Below are positions 32,263 through 39,659 of a stretch of 40,287 bases of DNA, one piece after another. Made by a program: the position numbers and the translations under genes. The DNA is taken from the NCBI GenBank assembly GCA_035294325.1, contig DATGLE010000160.1:1-40287 (forward strand), written 5' to 3'. The stretch's first letter is position 1; every line of letters begins with the position of its first letter. A model generated the notes under the pieces. That model did not search any database, had not been told where the DNA came from, and saw only the letters and a program-made list of their open reading frames with translations. Source of the DNA: DATGLE01 sp035294325. Lineage in GTDB: Bacteria; Chloroflexota; Ktedonobacteria; Ktedonobacterales; Ktedonobacteraceae.

Positions 32263-32910
32263 ATGAGTTACCAGGGACAAGATCCAAACCAGGGCCAGTA
32301 TCCGAATTCGGGACAATATAGCGGCGGCTATGGCGGCTACACTCCTCCCCAGCCGCAGCCAACCGATCCCTATAGCGGTCAACAGTATGGTGGTTATGGT
32401 CAGCAGCAGGGCGGCTATGAACAGCAGCAATACGGCCAGCAGCCTGGTTATGGACAGCCGGGCTACGGACAACCGGGCTATGGACAGCCGGGCTACGGCC
32501 AGACGCCGTATGGACAGCAGGGTGGCTACCAGCAGCCGTATGCAGCGCCCGCCGGCCCCACTGCGTCGGGCCTCTCGCAGAACGTTGCCGCCGGCCTGAG
32601 CTATGTGCTCGGCTGGATTACAGGCATCATCTTTTTCTTCGTGGAGAAGCAGAACCGCTTCATACGCTTCCACGCTATGCAGTCGATCCTGTTCTTCGGT
32701 GGCATCACGGTTGTGGAGATCGTTTTCCGCTTCCTTTATGGAATTCCGGTTCTGGGCATCGTGTTCCTCTGTGCCAATGGCCTGCTCGGCCTGCTGGCCT
32801 TCGTTGGCTGGATCGTGCTGATGGTCAATGGCTTCCAGGGCAAGTACTTCAAGCTGCCTGTCATTGGCGATTATGCCGAAAAGTACGCCGAACAGTTCAA
32901 GAGTCTGTAG
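32263..32910 (+). CDS. DUF4870 membrane protein with Q/G/Y-rich N-terminus
   Basis: Protein of 215 residues. Residues 1-100 are disordered, rich in Gln, Gly, Tyr and Pro, with a tandem GYGQP repeat (about four units near 63-85) encoded by 15-base DNA repeats. The remaining part matches the DUF4870 / Tic20-like family: LSYVLGWITGIIFFFVEKQN, RFIRFHAMQSILFF, then two or three membrane helices ending GWIVLMVNGFQGKYFKLPVIGDYAEKYA. The role is unknown, and the tail may act as a low-complexity interaction region facing the cytoplasm. AGAGGGA lies eight bases before the ATG. The preceding 229 bases after lon hold no recognisable gene. Confidence 0.9.
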   Translation: MSYQGQDPNQGQYPNSGQYSGGYGGYTPPQPQPTDPYSGQQYGGYGQQQGGYEQQQYGQQPGYGQPGYGQPGYGQPGYGQTPYGQQGGYQQPYAAPAGPTASGLSQNVAAGLSYVLGWITGIIFFFVEKQNRFIRFHAMQSILFFGGITVVEIVFRFLYGIPVLGIVFLCANGLLGLLAFVGWIVLMVNGFQGKYFKLPVIGDYAEKYAEQFKSL

Positions 32911-32955
32911 GAAGACTGTTCCGGTTCTCTTACCACATCCGGCGGTTCCCATCAC

Positions 32956-33044
32956 GCATCGCGCCTGCGTCGCTCGCAAGAAGGGATGATGGGCTGGGTG
33001 CGTTGCTGCGCAACGCACCCAGCCCATCATCCCTTCTTGCGAGC
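32956..33044 (+). repeat. Tripartite palindromic element, copy 7 (A-P)
   Basis: Module A (32956-32977) has one change from the consensus. P has the longest perfect arms of the family, 35 nt each (32972-33006 and 33010-33044) around TGC, with centre GCGTTGC-TGC-GCAACGC. No clear B module follows. It lies between the DUF4870 gene and the 5S rRNA gene. Confidence 0.9.
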
Positions 33045-33072
33045 CTCGTGCGTCATTCTGGAAGAGAAGCAT

Positions 33073-33098
33073 AACAAAACCGCCCGTGTGAGCGGGTG
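33073..33098 (-). terminator. Intrinsic terminator downstream of 5S rRNA
   Basis: On the minus strand a six-pair stem with a six-base loop (33081-33098) is followed by TTTTGTT, only a few bases past the 5S 3' end. Confidence 0.55.
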
Positions 33099-33101
33099 AA
33101 A

Positions 33102-33213
<112 letters not shown>

Positions 33214-33253
33214 GTTCACCTGCGCATACAGGCGGCTCCGTTTGACAGAGCTT

Positions 33254-33282
33254 ATATTACCACGACTCCATAAGCTTGTCAA
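33254..33282 (-). promoter_or_regulatory. Consensus promoter of the solitary 5S rRNA gene
   Basis: On the minus strand TTGACA (33277-33282) and TAATAT (33254-33259) are 17 bases apart. Predicted start is near 33247, about 34 bases before mature 5S. Confidence 0.75.
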
Positions 33283-33300
33283 TACCCTTTTTCCAAAATG

Positions 33301-33424
33301 CAGGGCTATGTAATGCTCCCCACGCCACGCCCGAAAGGAAGAGTCTGGGCGGGGACACCTCGCGCCCCGCAAGGGGGCGGCCGCCCCCTTGACCCCCGCT
33401 CCTGGCGAGCATTACATAGCCCTG
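33301..33424. mobile_element. MITE-like element, 124 bp, 18-bp perfect TIRs, 9-bp target duplication
   Basis: Terminal inverted repeats CAGGGCTATGTAATGCTC (33301-33318) and its exact complement (33407-33424) bound the element. It is flanked by direct repeats TCCAAAATG at 33292-33300 and 33425-33433, as expected of a transposition target duplication. The interior is GC-rich, non-coding, and includes a perfect 20-bp palindrome at 33371-33390. It was probably mobilised by a DDE transposase in trans; no transposase is in the window. Confidence 0.85.
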
Positions 33425-33433
33425 TCCAAAATG

Positions 33434-33494
33434 GCATAAGGTGAGAGAAATACAGCCTCGGCTGGGCCGAGGCTGTATTTCTCTCACCTTATGC
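33434..33494. terminator. Palindromic terminator of the Csp-like gene
   Basis: Perfect 29-nt arms (33434-33462 and 33466-33494) around TGG. The right arm covers the TAA stop codon of the Csp-like gene (33489-33491) on the minus strand. It borders the target duplication of the MITE-like element exactly. Confidence 0.7.
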
Positions 33495-33833
33495 TATCAT
33501 CTTGACCATCTGCTGGCAGGATACGGCGCACGCCTGGCAGGCGTTGCCGCAGTCGTTTTCGCCCAGTTGGAAGCACATTTCCGCGCAATGAGTACATACC
33601 TCGGCGCACGCCTGGCAGGTATAGCCGTGCAGGGCCGAGTTGCGGATCATGAAGTGGGCCGCTGTCAGACACATTTCTGAGCAGTCGAGCAGGGTGCGAA
33701 CGTTGTCCGCGTTCTGGCCGCCCTTTTGCAGGACGCGCGTCGCTGTATCCAGGCAGACCGTATGGCAGTTCAGGCAATCCTCGATGCAATCTTGCATCTG
33801 GCCTTGCAGGGCTTGATCCGAGTTATCTGGCAT
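33489..33833 (-). CDS. Four-helix-bundle copper-binding protein (Csp / DUF326-like)
   Basis: Small 114-residue protein with 15 cysteines placed along predicted amphipathic helices: DCIEDCLNCHTVC, DCSEMC, TCQACAEVCTHCAEMC, DCGNACQACAVSC. This is the pattern of Csp-type four-helix bundles that store many Cu(I) ions inside the bundle. No signal peptide is seen, so it resembles the cytosolic Csp3 type. ATG 33833 follows a strong GGAGAGAGG site; a start 13 codons upstream is less likely. The stop codon lies in a palindromic terminator. No copper ATPase or regulator is adjacent. Confidence 0.88.
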   Translation of the reverse strand: MPDNSDQALQGQMQDCIEDCLNCHTVCLDTATRVLQKGGQNADNVRTLLDCSEMCLTAAHFMIRNSALHGYTCQACAEVCTHCAEMCFQLGENDCGNACQACAVSCQQMVKMIA

Positions 33834-33930
33834 TTTCCTCTCTCCTGTTATACTAAAGAATGCCGGATACATTCTCTACGATACAGATCCGGTCATACTG
33901 ATACACGCACCGGCGGGCGCGCCCGTGACT

Positions 33931-34407
33931 CTAATATTGCAAAGGATGAGGCTCCTGCGGCGAAGTTCCGATCTTGTGTTCGGTGGTCTGCGATGGATAG
34001 GTCTCGCCCGCAAGCAGGTGTTGCAGGGGCAGGAAGAGTGGCTCCGGCAGCGCATCCCACGTAAACCAGCCGACCTCTGTTGCTTCGACAGGAGCATTTA
34101 CGCGGGCTTCGCCCGAGGCGTGTTTTGCCTCCATCCAGACGGTAATGTAATGCTTCTGCGCGGCGGCAAAAACGTCGTTGGTAATCACGCGGAACTTGAT
34201 ATCGGTAATTTCCACGCCGGTCTCTTCTCTTGTCTCGCGCGCCGCGCATTCTTCGAGCGTTTCGCCGAAGTCCAGATGTCCTCCCGGCGGCGCCCACGTG
34301 CCCGCTCCATGCGAATGTTGCCGTCTGGTGAGCAGGATGCGATCTCCTTTACTGACCAGGACCGCTATGCCGACCTGTGGCCGCGCTTTCTCTTGTTGCT
34401 CTGACAT
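33931..34407 (-). CDS. NUDIX hydrolase
   Basis: Nucleoside diphosphate-X hydrolase of 158 residues. The Nudix box GGHLDFGETLEECAARETREETGVE (about 42-66) is split here as GGHLDFGETLEEC and AARETREETGVE and fits G-x5-E-x7-REUxEExGU completely. Flanking sequences WAPPGG and VGWFTWDALPEPLF resemble nucleotide pyrophosphatases of the NUDT15/MutT group. The substrate is not determinable. ATG is preceded by GGAGG. It lies downstream of no obvious partner; the Csp-like gene follows about 100 bases later on the same strand. Confidence 0.92.
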   Translation of the reverse strand: MSEQQEKARPQVGIAVLVSKGDRILLTRRQHSHGAGTWAPPGGHLDFGETLEECAARETREETGVEITDIKFRVITNDVFAAAQKHYITVWMEAKHASGEARVNAPVEATEVGWFTWDALPEPLFLPLQHLLAGETYPSQTTEHKIGTSPQEPHPLQY

Positions 34408-34550
34408 TTTTTCCTCCCACTTTCTCCCTGTAACAGATTGTCTTTAATGTAAGGTAGTATCGGCTATAGCACGCATGAGGAGCCTTGAAAGATGCATCGA
34501 GGGAGCGAGGGCGCCGGGTCGCGACCAATAATCAGGCAAGATCAATAATC

Positions 34551-34591
34551 AGGGAATTTGCCGGGCCAATACTGATCCCGGCAAATTCCCT
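34551..34591. repeat. 15-bp inverted repeat before the tRNA-Lys promoter
   Basis: Perfect arms AGGGAATTTGCCGGG (34551-34565) and its complement (34577-34591) around an 11-base loop. There is no T-run. On the minus strand it could end transcription arriving from the nuclease gene. The adjoining 34408-34550 contains two copies of CAATAATCAGG and no gene. Confidence 0.6.
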
Positions 34592-34592
34592 A

Positions 34593-34621
34593 TTGCATGG
34601 TGGCGGCAAATGCGCTACAAT
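34593..34621 (+). promoter_or_regulatory. Probable promoter of tRNA-Lys
   Basis: TTGCAT (34593-34598) and TACAAT (34616-34621) with a 17-base spacer, about 80 bases upstream of the tRNA. Confidence 0.5.
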
Positions 34622-34708
34622 AGCCGAAGTCAAAGGCAGCTGTATGGCTCAGCGATAAAGCCTTCCCCTTAGCCATGAAGCCGCTGCCAGCTTGACATTG
34701 CAGCCCTT

Positions 34709-34780
34709 GCGGGTGTAGCTCAGTGGTAGAGCAGGAAACTTTTAATTTCAAGGCCGTGGGTTCGAGTCCCACCACCCGCA
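34709..34780 (+). tRNA. tRNA-Lys (anticodon TTT)
   Basis: Acceptor GCGGGTG pairs with CACCCGC, D arm GCTC/GAGC with loop AGTGGTA, anticodon loop CTTTTAA giving anticodon TTT, and T arm GTGGG-TTCGAGT-CCCAC. The outermost pair of the anticodon stem is G opposite A. CCA is not encoded. The 3' end is directly followed, with no gap, by the stop codon of a convergent nuclease gene. Confidence 0.93.
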
Positions 34781-35221
34781 CTATAACTCGTAGTCCTTCG
34801 CCCACCTTACCCCCTTCTCCTGGTTGTTCTTCGTTGGCAAAAGCCTTAACATTGCATTCGCTGTGCCCACATCATCTACAGATATCAGGTACACTTTTTT
34901 TGTATCGGGACAGTATACAGCGAAATAATCGATTTGCCCTCGATAATCTCTTCTTCCATGACTCGTCCTCCCTGCTCTGGTATGATAGTACGAGCTGGCA
35001 GTCTTAAATGCAATATAAGCTCCATTATGTTCTACCCATCCTGTTTTACACTGAATGCACCTGAATTTCCCATCACCATCTTCAATGATGAGATCGCAGC
35101 GAAGGTTATCGCCGAAGGGAGTGTAGACATAGTAACCAACTTCCAGAAGCTTAGCAGTGATCATCGCCTCGCTGCGTTCTCCGATTGCCTTTGGATTCAG
35201 TTCAGGTTTCAATGTTGCCAT
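34781..35221 (-). CDS. PD-(D/E)XK endonuclease, group I intron/homing type
   Basis: Protein of 146 residues resembling the small PD-(D/E)XK family that includes the tRNA-intron homing enzyme I-Ssp6803I. The order is an N-terminal Glu in IGERSEAMITAKLL, CDLIIEDGDGKFRCIQCKTG with metal-binding Asp and the QxK motif, then a C-terminal RDYRGQIDYFAVYCPDTKKVYLI strand pair. ATG 35221 follows GGAGGAGATATC. Base composition is clearly more AT-rich than the neighbours, particularly upstream (35222-35300), pointing to horizontal acquisition. The TAG stop (34781-34783) abuts the 3' end of tRNA-Lys. The homing or restriction role is inferred. Confidence 0.8.
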   Translation of the reverse strand: MATLKPELNPKAIGERSEAMITAKLLEVGYYVYTPFGDNLRCDLIIEDGDGKFRCIQCKTGWVEHNGAYIAFKTASSYYHTRAGRTSHGRRDYRGQIDYFAVYCPDTKKVYLISVDDVGTANAMLRLLPTKNNQEKGVRWAKDYEL

Positions 35222-35367
35222 GATATCTCCTCCTCGATGCTTATACTTCTTATATAACTTATTATATGTATATACGCGTACATAGTATATCTCATAATCT
35301 GGGGAAAATCTAGCCTTTCGTTGCCAGGAGCCAGGCGATGATAGATGCACGCGGCGGAGTTGAAGCG

Positions 35368-36243
35368 CTATATCTGGCGGCTCCTGCTGCGCTTCAGCAG
35401 GTAGATTCCAAGCTGGCAGAGCATCGTTATCAGTGTGACCACGCCTATGCTGATCTCCAGGTTGCCCTCTACCAGCGATGAGAAGAGGCGGCCTGTTATG
35501 CTGGCGAGGAGCATATCCTTGCCGGTTGCCATTGATGCCAGCGTTACGGTAGCGCCAGCCATTGGCGTGACCGCCGGAGTCGCTGTAGTGGCAGCAGCGG
35601 GATCGCCAGTCGGTGCGGGCGTGATGGACGCAGCGGGATCGCCGGTCGGTGCGGGCGTGATAGCCGCCGCTGTCTGGGTTGCGACGGGTGTGGCTGTCAT
35701 GCCTCCCATAGATGTAGGCGAAGGCATGACGACTGGCGTCGGCGTTGGCGGGGGCGGGGATGTTGGCGTCGGCGGGGGCGGGGATGTTGGCGTCGGCGTT
35801 GGCACAGGCGGTGGCGTAGGAGTAGGCGTGGCTGCCGGCATAGCGCTCGGGGTAGCGCCGGCGGTGACGATGACGGTGGGCGAACCACCAGTTCCGGGCG
35901 ATGGCTGAGGGGAAGCAGGATTGCTGTTGCTGGCTCCCGCGCCTGCCGGGGTGGGTATTTGTGGCTCAGCGGGTGCAGTTGCGTAAGGCAGGGGCGCCAG
36001 CGTCGGGGTGAGCGCCGCAGGATTGAGGGCGCCGCCGCTTGCCTGCCCCGAAGTTGCCTGCTCTGTCGCGCTCAAGCCATCTTTCAGGTTGTAGCTATCG
36101 GTCGCTCCCGGGGCGCTGCCCGTTACGCACTCCGTGACCAGAAGCAGGGATATACTGATGCAGAAGATAAGCATGGCGGAGAAGAGCTTCACCCCTTTTC
36201 CATTGTACTCCCGATTCCATAGAGCCATAACCGTATCTATCAT
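35368..36243 (-). CDS. Pro/Thr-rich membrane protein of unknown function
   Basis: Protein of 291 residues with an N-terminal membrane helix (about 20-40, LFSAMLIFCISISLLLV), a long extracytoplasmic spacer rich in Pro, Thr, Ala and Ser (about 45-235), and a C-terminal membrane helix (about 262-282) ending in a basic tail. The spacer contains tandem units TSPPPPTP and ITPAPTGDPAA, probably the product of slippage in short DNA repeats. No catalytic domain is visible. It may be a cell-surface stalk or anchor. It is followed on the same strand by no close gene. Confidence 0.75.
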   Translation of the reverse strand: MIDTVMALWNREYNGKGVKLFSAMLIFCISISLLLVTECVTGSAPGATDSYNLKDGLSATEQATSGQASGGALNPAALTPTLAPLPYATAPAEPQIPTPAGAGASNSNPASPQPSPGTGGSPTVIVTAGATPSAMPAATPTPTPPPVPTPTPTSPPPPTPTSPPPPTPTPVVMPSPTSMGGMTATPVATQTAAAITPAPTGDPAASITPAPTGDPAAATTATPAVTPMAGATVTLASMATGKDMLLASITGRLFSSLVEGNLEISIGVVTLITMLCQLGIYLLKRSRSRQI

Positions 36244-36319
36244 CGTCTCCTCCTGATCGAAACCCTGAGTGCACTATGGCGCGCCGCGTGCTATTGCCTC
36301 AACCGTTCAGCTATTCTCG

Positions 36320-36844
36320 CTACTCCTGCCTGCCCTGCTCCCGTCCGGGTGTTATCGTGGGAGTGAGTGGCACCTTTGTCGGCGTGAGTGGGACCGGCGG
36401 GGGGCCAGGCTTATAATCGCTAATAATAGGGCTGTGTTCCAGGAATGAAGGCTCCGCCGCCGGAGACTGCTCAAACCCGGCCTTTTCCCGCTCTGCATAT
36501 CTGGAGGTGTCGCACGCTTCATCCTGTGTACCGGGTGGCGCGAGAAGGTATACCGCCGGGACCTCGTGCACCGCTGGTGGGGCAGCTTTAAGCTGGTCGC
36601 TCAGGTATGCCGCGATCTTACGTGCGTCCTCTACTGCTGCTATGCCGCGCAATCGCACATCCTTCTCTTTGAAGCGCAGTTCGAGTCGAGCTGAAGGAAT
36701 ACCTATGATGCGGTGATAAACCGGGCGCACCCGCACAAGCTCACTCAGGGCATACGTGACGCCATCTATCTCAAGGTGATCTTCATAGAGCCGTAGCATC
36801 TGTCTCCACCCGTACCTGCATACAACCATCGGCTCCGATTGCAT
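36320..36844 (-). CDS. Hypothetical protein with PH-like N-terminal domain
   Basis: About 174 residues. The first 95 form alternating strands ending in a helix (LRLYEDHLEIDGVTYALSE, ARLELRFKEKDVRLRG, AVEDARKIAAYLSDQLKA), resembling a bacterial PH-like domain. The remainder is disordered, Pro-rich and carries a PLTPTKVPLTPT repeat. No membrane segment is present. ATG 36844 is preferred over GTG 36862 because GGGGAGG then lies nine bases upstream. It is followed by the Pro/Thr-rich membrane protein gene 76 bases downstream, so the two may be co-transcribed. Function unknown. Confidence 0.7.
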   Translation of the reverse strand: MQSEPMVVCRYGWRQMLRLYEDHLEIDGVTYALSELVRVRPVYHRIIGIPSARLELRFKEKDVRLRGIAAVEDARKIAAYLSDQLKAAPPAVHEVPAVYLLAPPGTQDEACDTSRYAEREKAGFEQSPAAEPSFLEHSPIISDYKPGPPPVPLTPTKVPLTPTITPGREQGRQE

Positions 36845-36915
36845 CTTGCACAGCCTCCCCACTACTATGAGCGTGCCTGCTTCTCAATATTCTGCCTCTC
36901 TCACGCCAACCGGTC

Positions 36916-37020
36916 GCGCGGCAGAGCCGCGCAATCGGAATAGTTTGTTGTGTGAGACATGCACTTAACGCATATCTCACACAACAAACTATTTCAGGCA
37001 AGCGCCTGTGGCGGCGGGGA
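36916..37020 (-). repeat. Tripartite palindromic element, copy 8 (B-P-A, reverse orientation)
   Basis: Module B is GCGCGGCAGAGCCGCGC at 36916-36932. P has 24-nt arms (36939-36962 and 36970-36993) with one G-U-type mismatch and loop ACTTAAC. A degenerate module A complement is at about 36996-37020. The arm TTTGTTGTGTGAGA resembles copies 1 and 5. Confidence 0.85.
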
Positions 37021-37092
37021 TCAGGCACACTCTATGAGAGGATGACGAGAGGGGCAGGTAAATGTAACATCTATCGATATATCCATTAATAT

Positions 37093-39516
37093 CTAATTCT
37101 TAATGCGGCGCAGGGCCATGCGCAGCAGCATCCCGCGCAGCGCAGGCCACAGTTGCTCAACGACCTTTTCCTCGCGGGCATGTGGCGCCTGATGCGGCGC
37201 TCCCCAGCGGTCACGCACGAATAACTCGGTTAGATGCCACAGATAGCCAGCTTTCTGCGGGCAATACTGGCAGAGCATCCTGCTGTATTCATAGGGAGTT
37301 TGCCATACTCTGGGCGCCAGTCCCGCCCAGCCTGCCATGCGACAGAGGCGCCAGAACGTGCCCGCCACAAGCGTGCTGTTGGCGTAGAGGCTGCGCCACC
37401 AGTGCACGATGAGCGCCACCAGGAAAACAAGGAAAGAGATCAGCAGCGCTATCAGCGATAGATCCAGCAGCGTTCCCTCGTTGATACCGCCGCTGCCGGA
37501 GCCTGGCAAGGGCAGCGGGGGATGCACGGCAGATTGATGCCGCGGTAAAGCCGGTTTCCTGGTGACGGGCGTCACAACCGGTGCCGGTTTCGCCGGCGGC
37601 TTTGTCGTAACGGGTGGCTGCCTGGGATGTGAGGCCGCACTGGCCGGTAGAGAGAAGCCCGGCGTCGGATCGAAGCTGATCCAGCCATAGCCAGGAAAGT
37701 ACGCCTGCACCCAGCTATGCGCATCGCTGCCCTCGACGGACCATACCTTGCGCCGGCTATCAAAATGTCCCGCGCTGAAACCATTCACGACGCGCGTTGG
37801 AATGCCCAGCTGGCGTGCCATCACCGCCATCGCGCTTGCGTAGTACGTGCAATAGCCCTGATGGGTGTGAAAGAGCCAGTCTATAACATCGGTATCGCGC
37901 GGAATGGGAGGATTATCAACGGAATAAGTAAACTCCTTCTGATCGCTCAGATGCGACTCCAGCATCTTTAACGCCGAGTAGGTACTGGTAGCCCCCTTTG
38001 TCCACTGCCTGGTAAGTTGCAGGATATTGGGCGAGATATCATGCGGGATCTGTTCGTAATAGAGAGCGAGCTGGTTGTAGTAGGCATCCGAGCGCCACGC
38101 CTGCGCGTCTACAGCCGGTAACGGCACCCTGGACAGCGACTGCGCATCCGCCGGGGGAGCCATCGAGATCACCTGGTAGTGCTCTCCCTTCGCCAGAGGC
38201 GTTGGCTGCGTCCAGGCGGCAGCCGTGCCATCGCTGTAAAGGATGGTGGGAACGCTAAAACTGATGGGCTGCGCCGGGCCGAAGATGTAGTGCTTCGGCC
38301 CATCGGGCGGCTGCACGATAGTCACGGCCGTCGTTATCTGCGTGCTGGCGCCTCCACCGCTATCTACTGGCATCGCGGCGTTAGCGGCAAAGGACTGCGC
38401 GTCGGAAGGGGTTAACGAAGATGTCCAGGTATGCCCATCGAACTGGTTATACGTAAAGCCTTCGAGATAATGCGCCCCGCCACTGGAAGCGGTATAATAA
38501 AGGACTTCGCCCACCGGCAGGTGTACTTTGCCGGTAATCATAAGCTGGTCGCCAAAAAAGTTGACGGCGGGCTGATAGGGCTGGATAATCGCGGCCGGGT
38601 TCTGTAACGGAATGCGGCCATTCGTAATATTGGTCCAGGCATTATCGATGTCATCCCACAACTGTTTGCCCGGTGCCGGCTGGCTCGATATGGGCAGCGC
38701 CCAGCTTACCAGCAGCATGAGCAGTGTCATGGCACAGGCGACTTTCATGCAGCGCCATGTAAGGGCGCGCAGCCACGAGCGATCAGTATGCAGTCCATCT
38801 CTCTTCCATTCCAGCACCTGCGCCGCCAGGTGGACGCGGGCAATCAGCGGGATCAAAGCCGCGCTGAGAATGATGATAAGCTGCGGATAGTCCCCCTGTG
38901 TATAGTTGAGGTTGACAAGCATAATCGAGCCGTAGACCAGCGCGACGAGCCAGGGCAGCCGGGCGCGATACACCAGCCAGCAGCCGAAGTAGCCAAGAAA
39001 GTAGCAGAGGAACATGAGGTAGAAGAAAAAGACGATCTCGCTCGTCGCGTTCGTTCCCGCCACCAATCCACCTGTGACGACTTCCCGCAGGCCGGCAAGC
39101 AACTGTACCCATGAAATGTGAAAGGCGAGAATGCTGGTGAACCAGACCGCCAGCCAGTAACCGAAAAGGCAGGCGGCAAGATGCAGCAGCGTCTGTGAGA
39201 ATCTGGGAATTTTGGCGATGATAAAACCCACCACCAGGCCCAGCGCGGGACTCCAGAGCAGCAGCGCGCTATGGTTCACCCAGTTGGCGGCCATAATCGC
39301 AGCGACAACGCTGTAGAGCGCCGCCGCCAGAAAGAGCAGCGAAGACCAGCCTTCGGCGGGCGCGAGCGTGATCGGGCGCCGGGAAGGTTTCGGGGCGGGG
39401 GGTGCGAAGCGAGGCCGGGATGGCGGCCTTTGCGGGAGATTCGGTATAAAGTCTGGTTGTGGATAGCGAACGCCTACTTTTGACGAACGATCAGAATCAA
39501 CGACACTCGACCGCAT
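37093..39516 (-). CDS. Transglutaminase-like membrane protein (TgpA type)
   Basis: Protein of 807 residues. The disordered N-terminus is followed by about six membrane helices (about 58-260), then an extracytoplasmic region with a transglutaminase/protease-like domain. The catalytic Cys is in GYCTYYASAMAVMARQ (about 556), the His in SDAHSWVQAYF (about 600) and the Asp in WISFDPTPG (about 616). A Pro-rich linker, one further helix (about 680-705) and a cytoplasmic C-terminal DUF4129-like tail complete it. Such proteins often sit with MoxR ATPase and DUF58 genes, but neither is visible here. ATG 39516 follows GAGGAG; an adjacent TTG is rejected. Confidence 0.92.
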   Translation of the reverse strand: MRSSVVDSDRSSKVGVRYPQPDFIPNLPQRPPSRPRFAPPAPKPSRRPITLAPAEGWSSLLFLAAALYSVVAAIMAANWVNHSALLLWSPALGLVVGFIIAKIPRFSQTLLHLAACLFGYWLAVWFTSILAFHISWVQLLAGLREVVTGGLVAGTNATSEIVFFFYLMFLCYFLGYFGCWLVYRARLPWLVALVYGSIMLVNLNYTQGDYPQLIIILSAALIPLIARVHLAAQVLEWKRDGLHTDRSWLRALTWRCMKVACAMTLLMLLVSWALPISSQPAPGKQLWDDIDNAWTNITNGRIPLQNPAAIIQPYQPAVNFFGDQLMITGKVHLPVGEVLYYTASSGGAHYLEGFTYNQFDGHTWTSSLTPSDAQSFAANAAMPVDSGGGASTQITTAVTIVQPPDGPKHYIFGPAQPISFSVPTILYSDGTAAAWTQPTPLAKGEHYQVISMAPPADAQSLSRVPLPAVDAQAWRSDAYYNQLALYYEQIPHDISPNILQLTRQWTKGATSTYSALKMLESHLSDQKEFTYSVDNPPIPRDTDVIDWLFHTHQGYCTYYASAMAVMARQLGIPTRVVNGFSAGHFDSRRKVWSVEGSDAHSWVQAYFPGYGWISFDPTPGFSLPASAASHPRQPPVTTKPPAKPAPVVTPVTRKPALPRHQSAVHPPLPLPGSGSGGINEGTLLDLSLIALLISFLVFLVALIVHWWRSLYANSTLVAGTFWRLCRMAGWAGLAPRVWQTPYEYSRMLCQYCPQKAGYLWHLTELFVRDRWGAPHQAPHAREEKVVEQLWPALRGMLLRMALRRIKN

Positions 39517-39659
39517 CAAGCGCTCCTCTGGTACGTTAACATGCCCATGCTATCTATCGCGATATAAGCAGTATACATCGTTATGGCCTATAAGGTTGTC
39601 ATATTGGCCCATTTCTGGGACCAAATATTCATACGCATTTCTCAGAACGAAGGATGATT

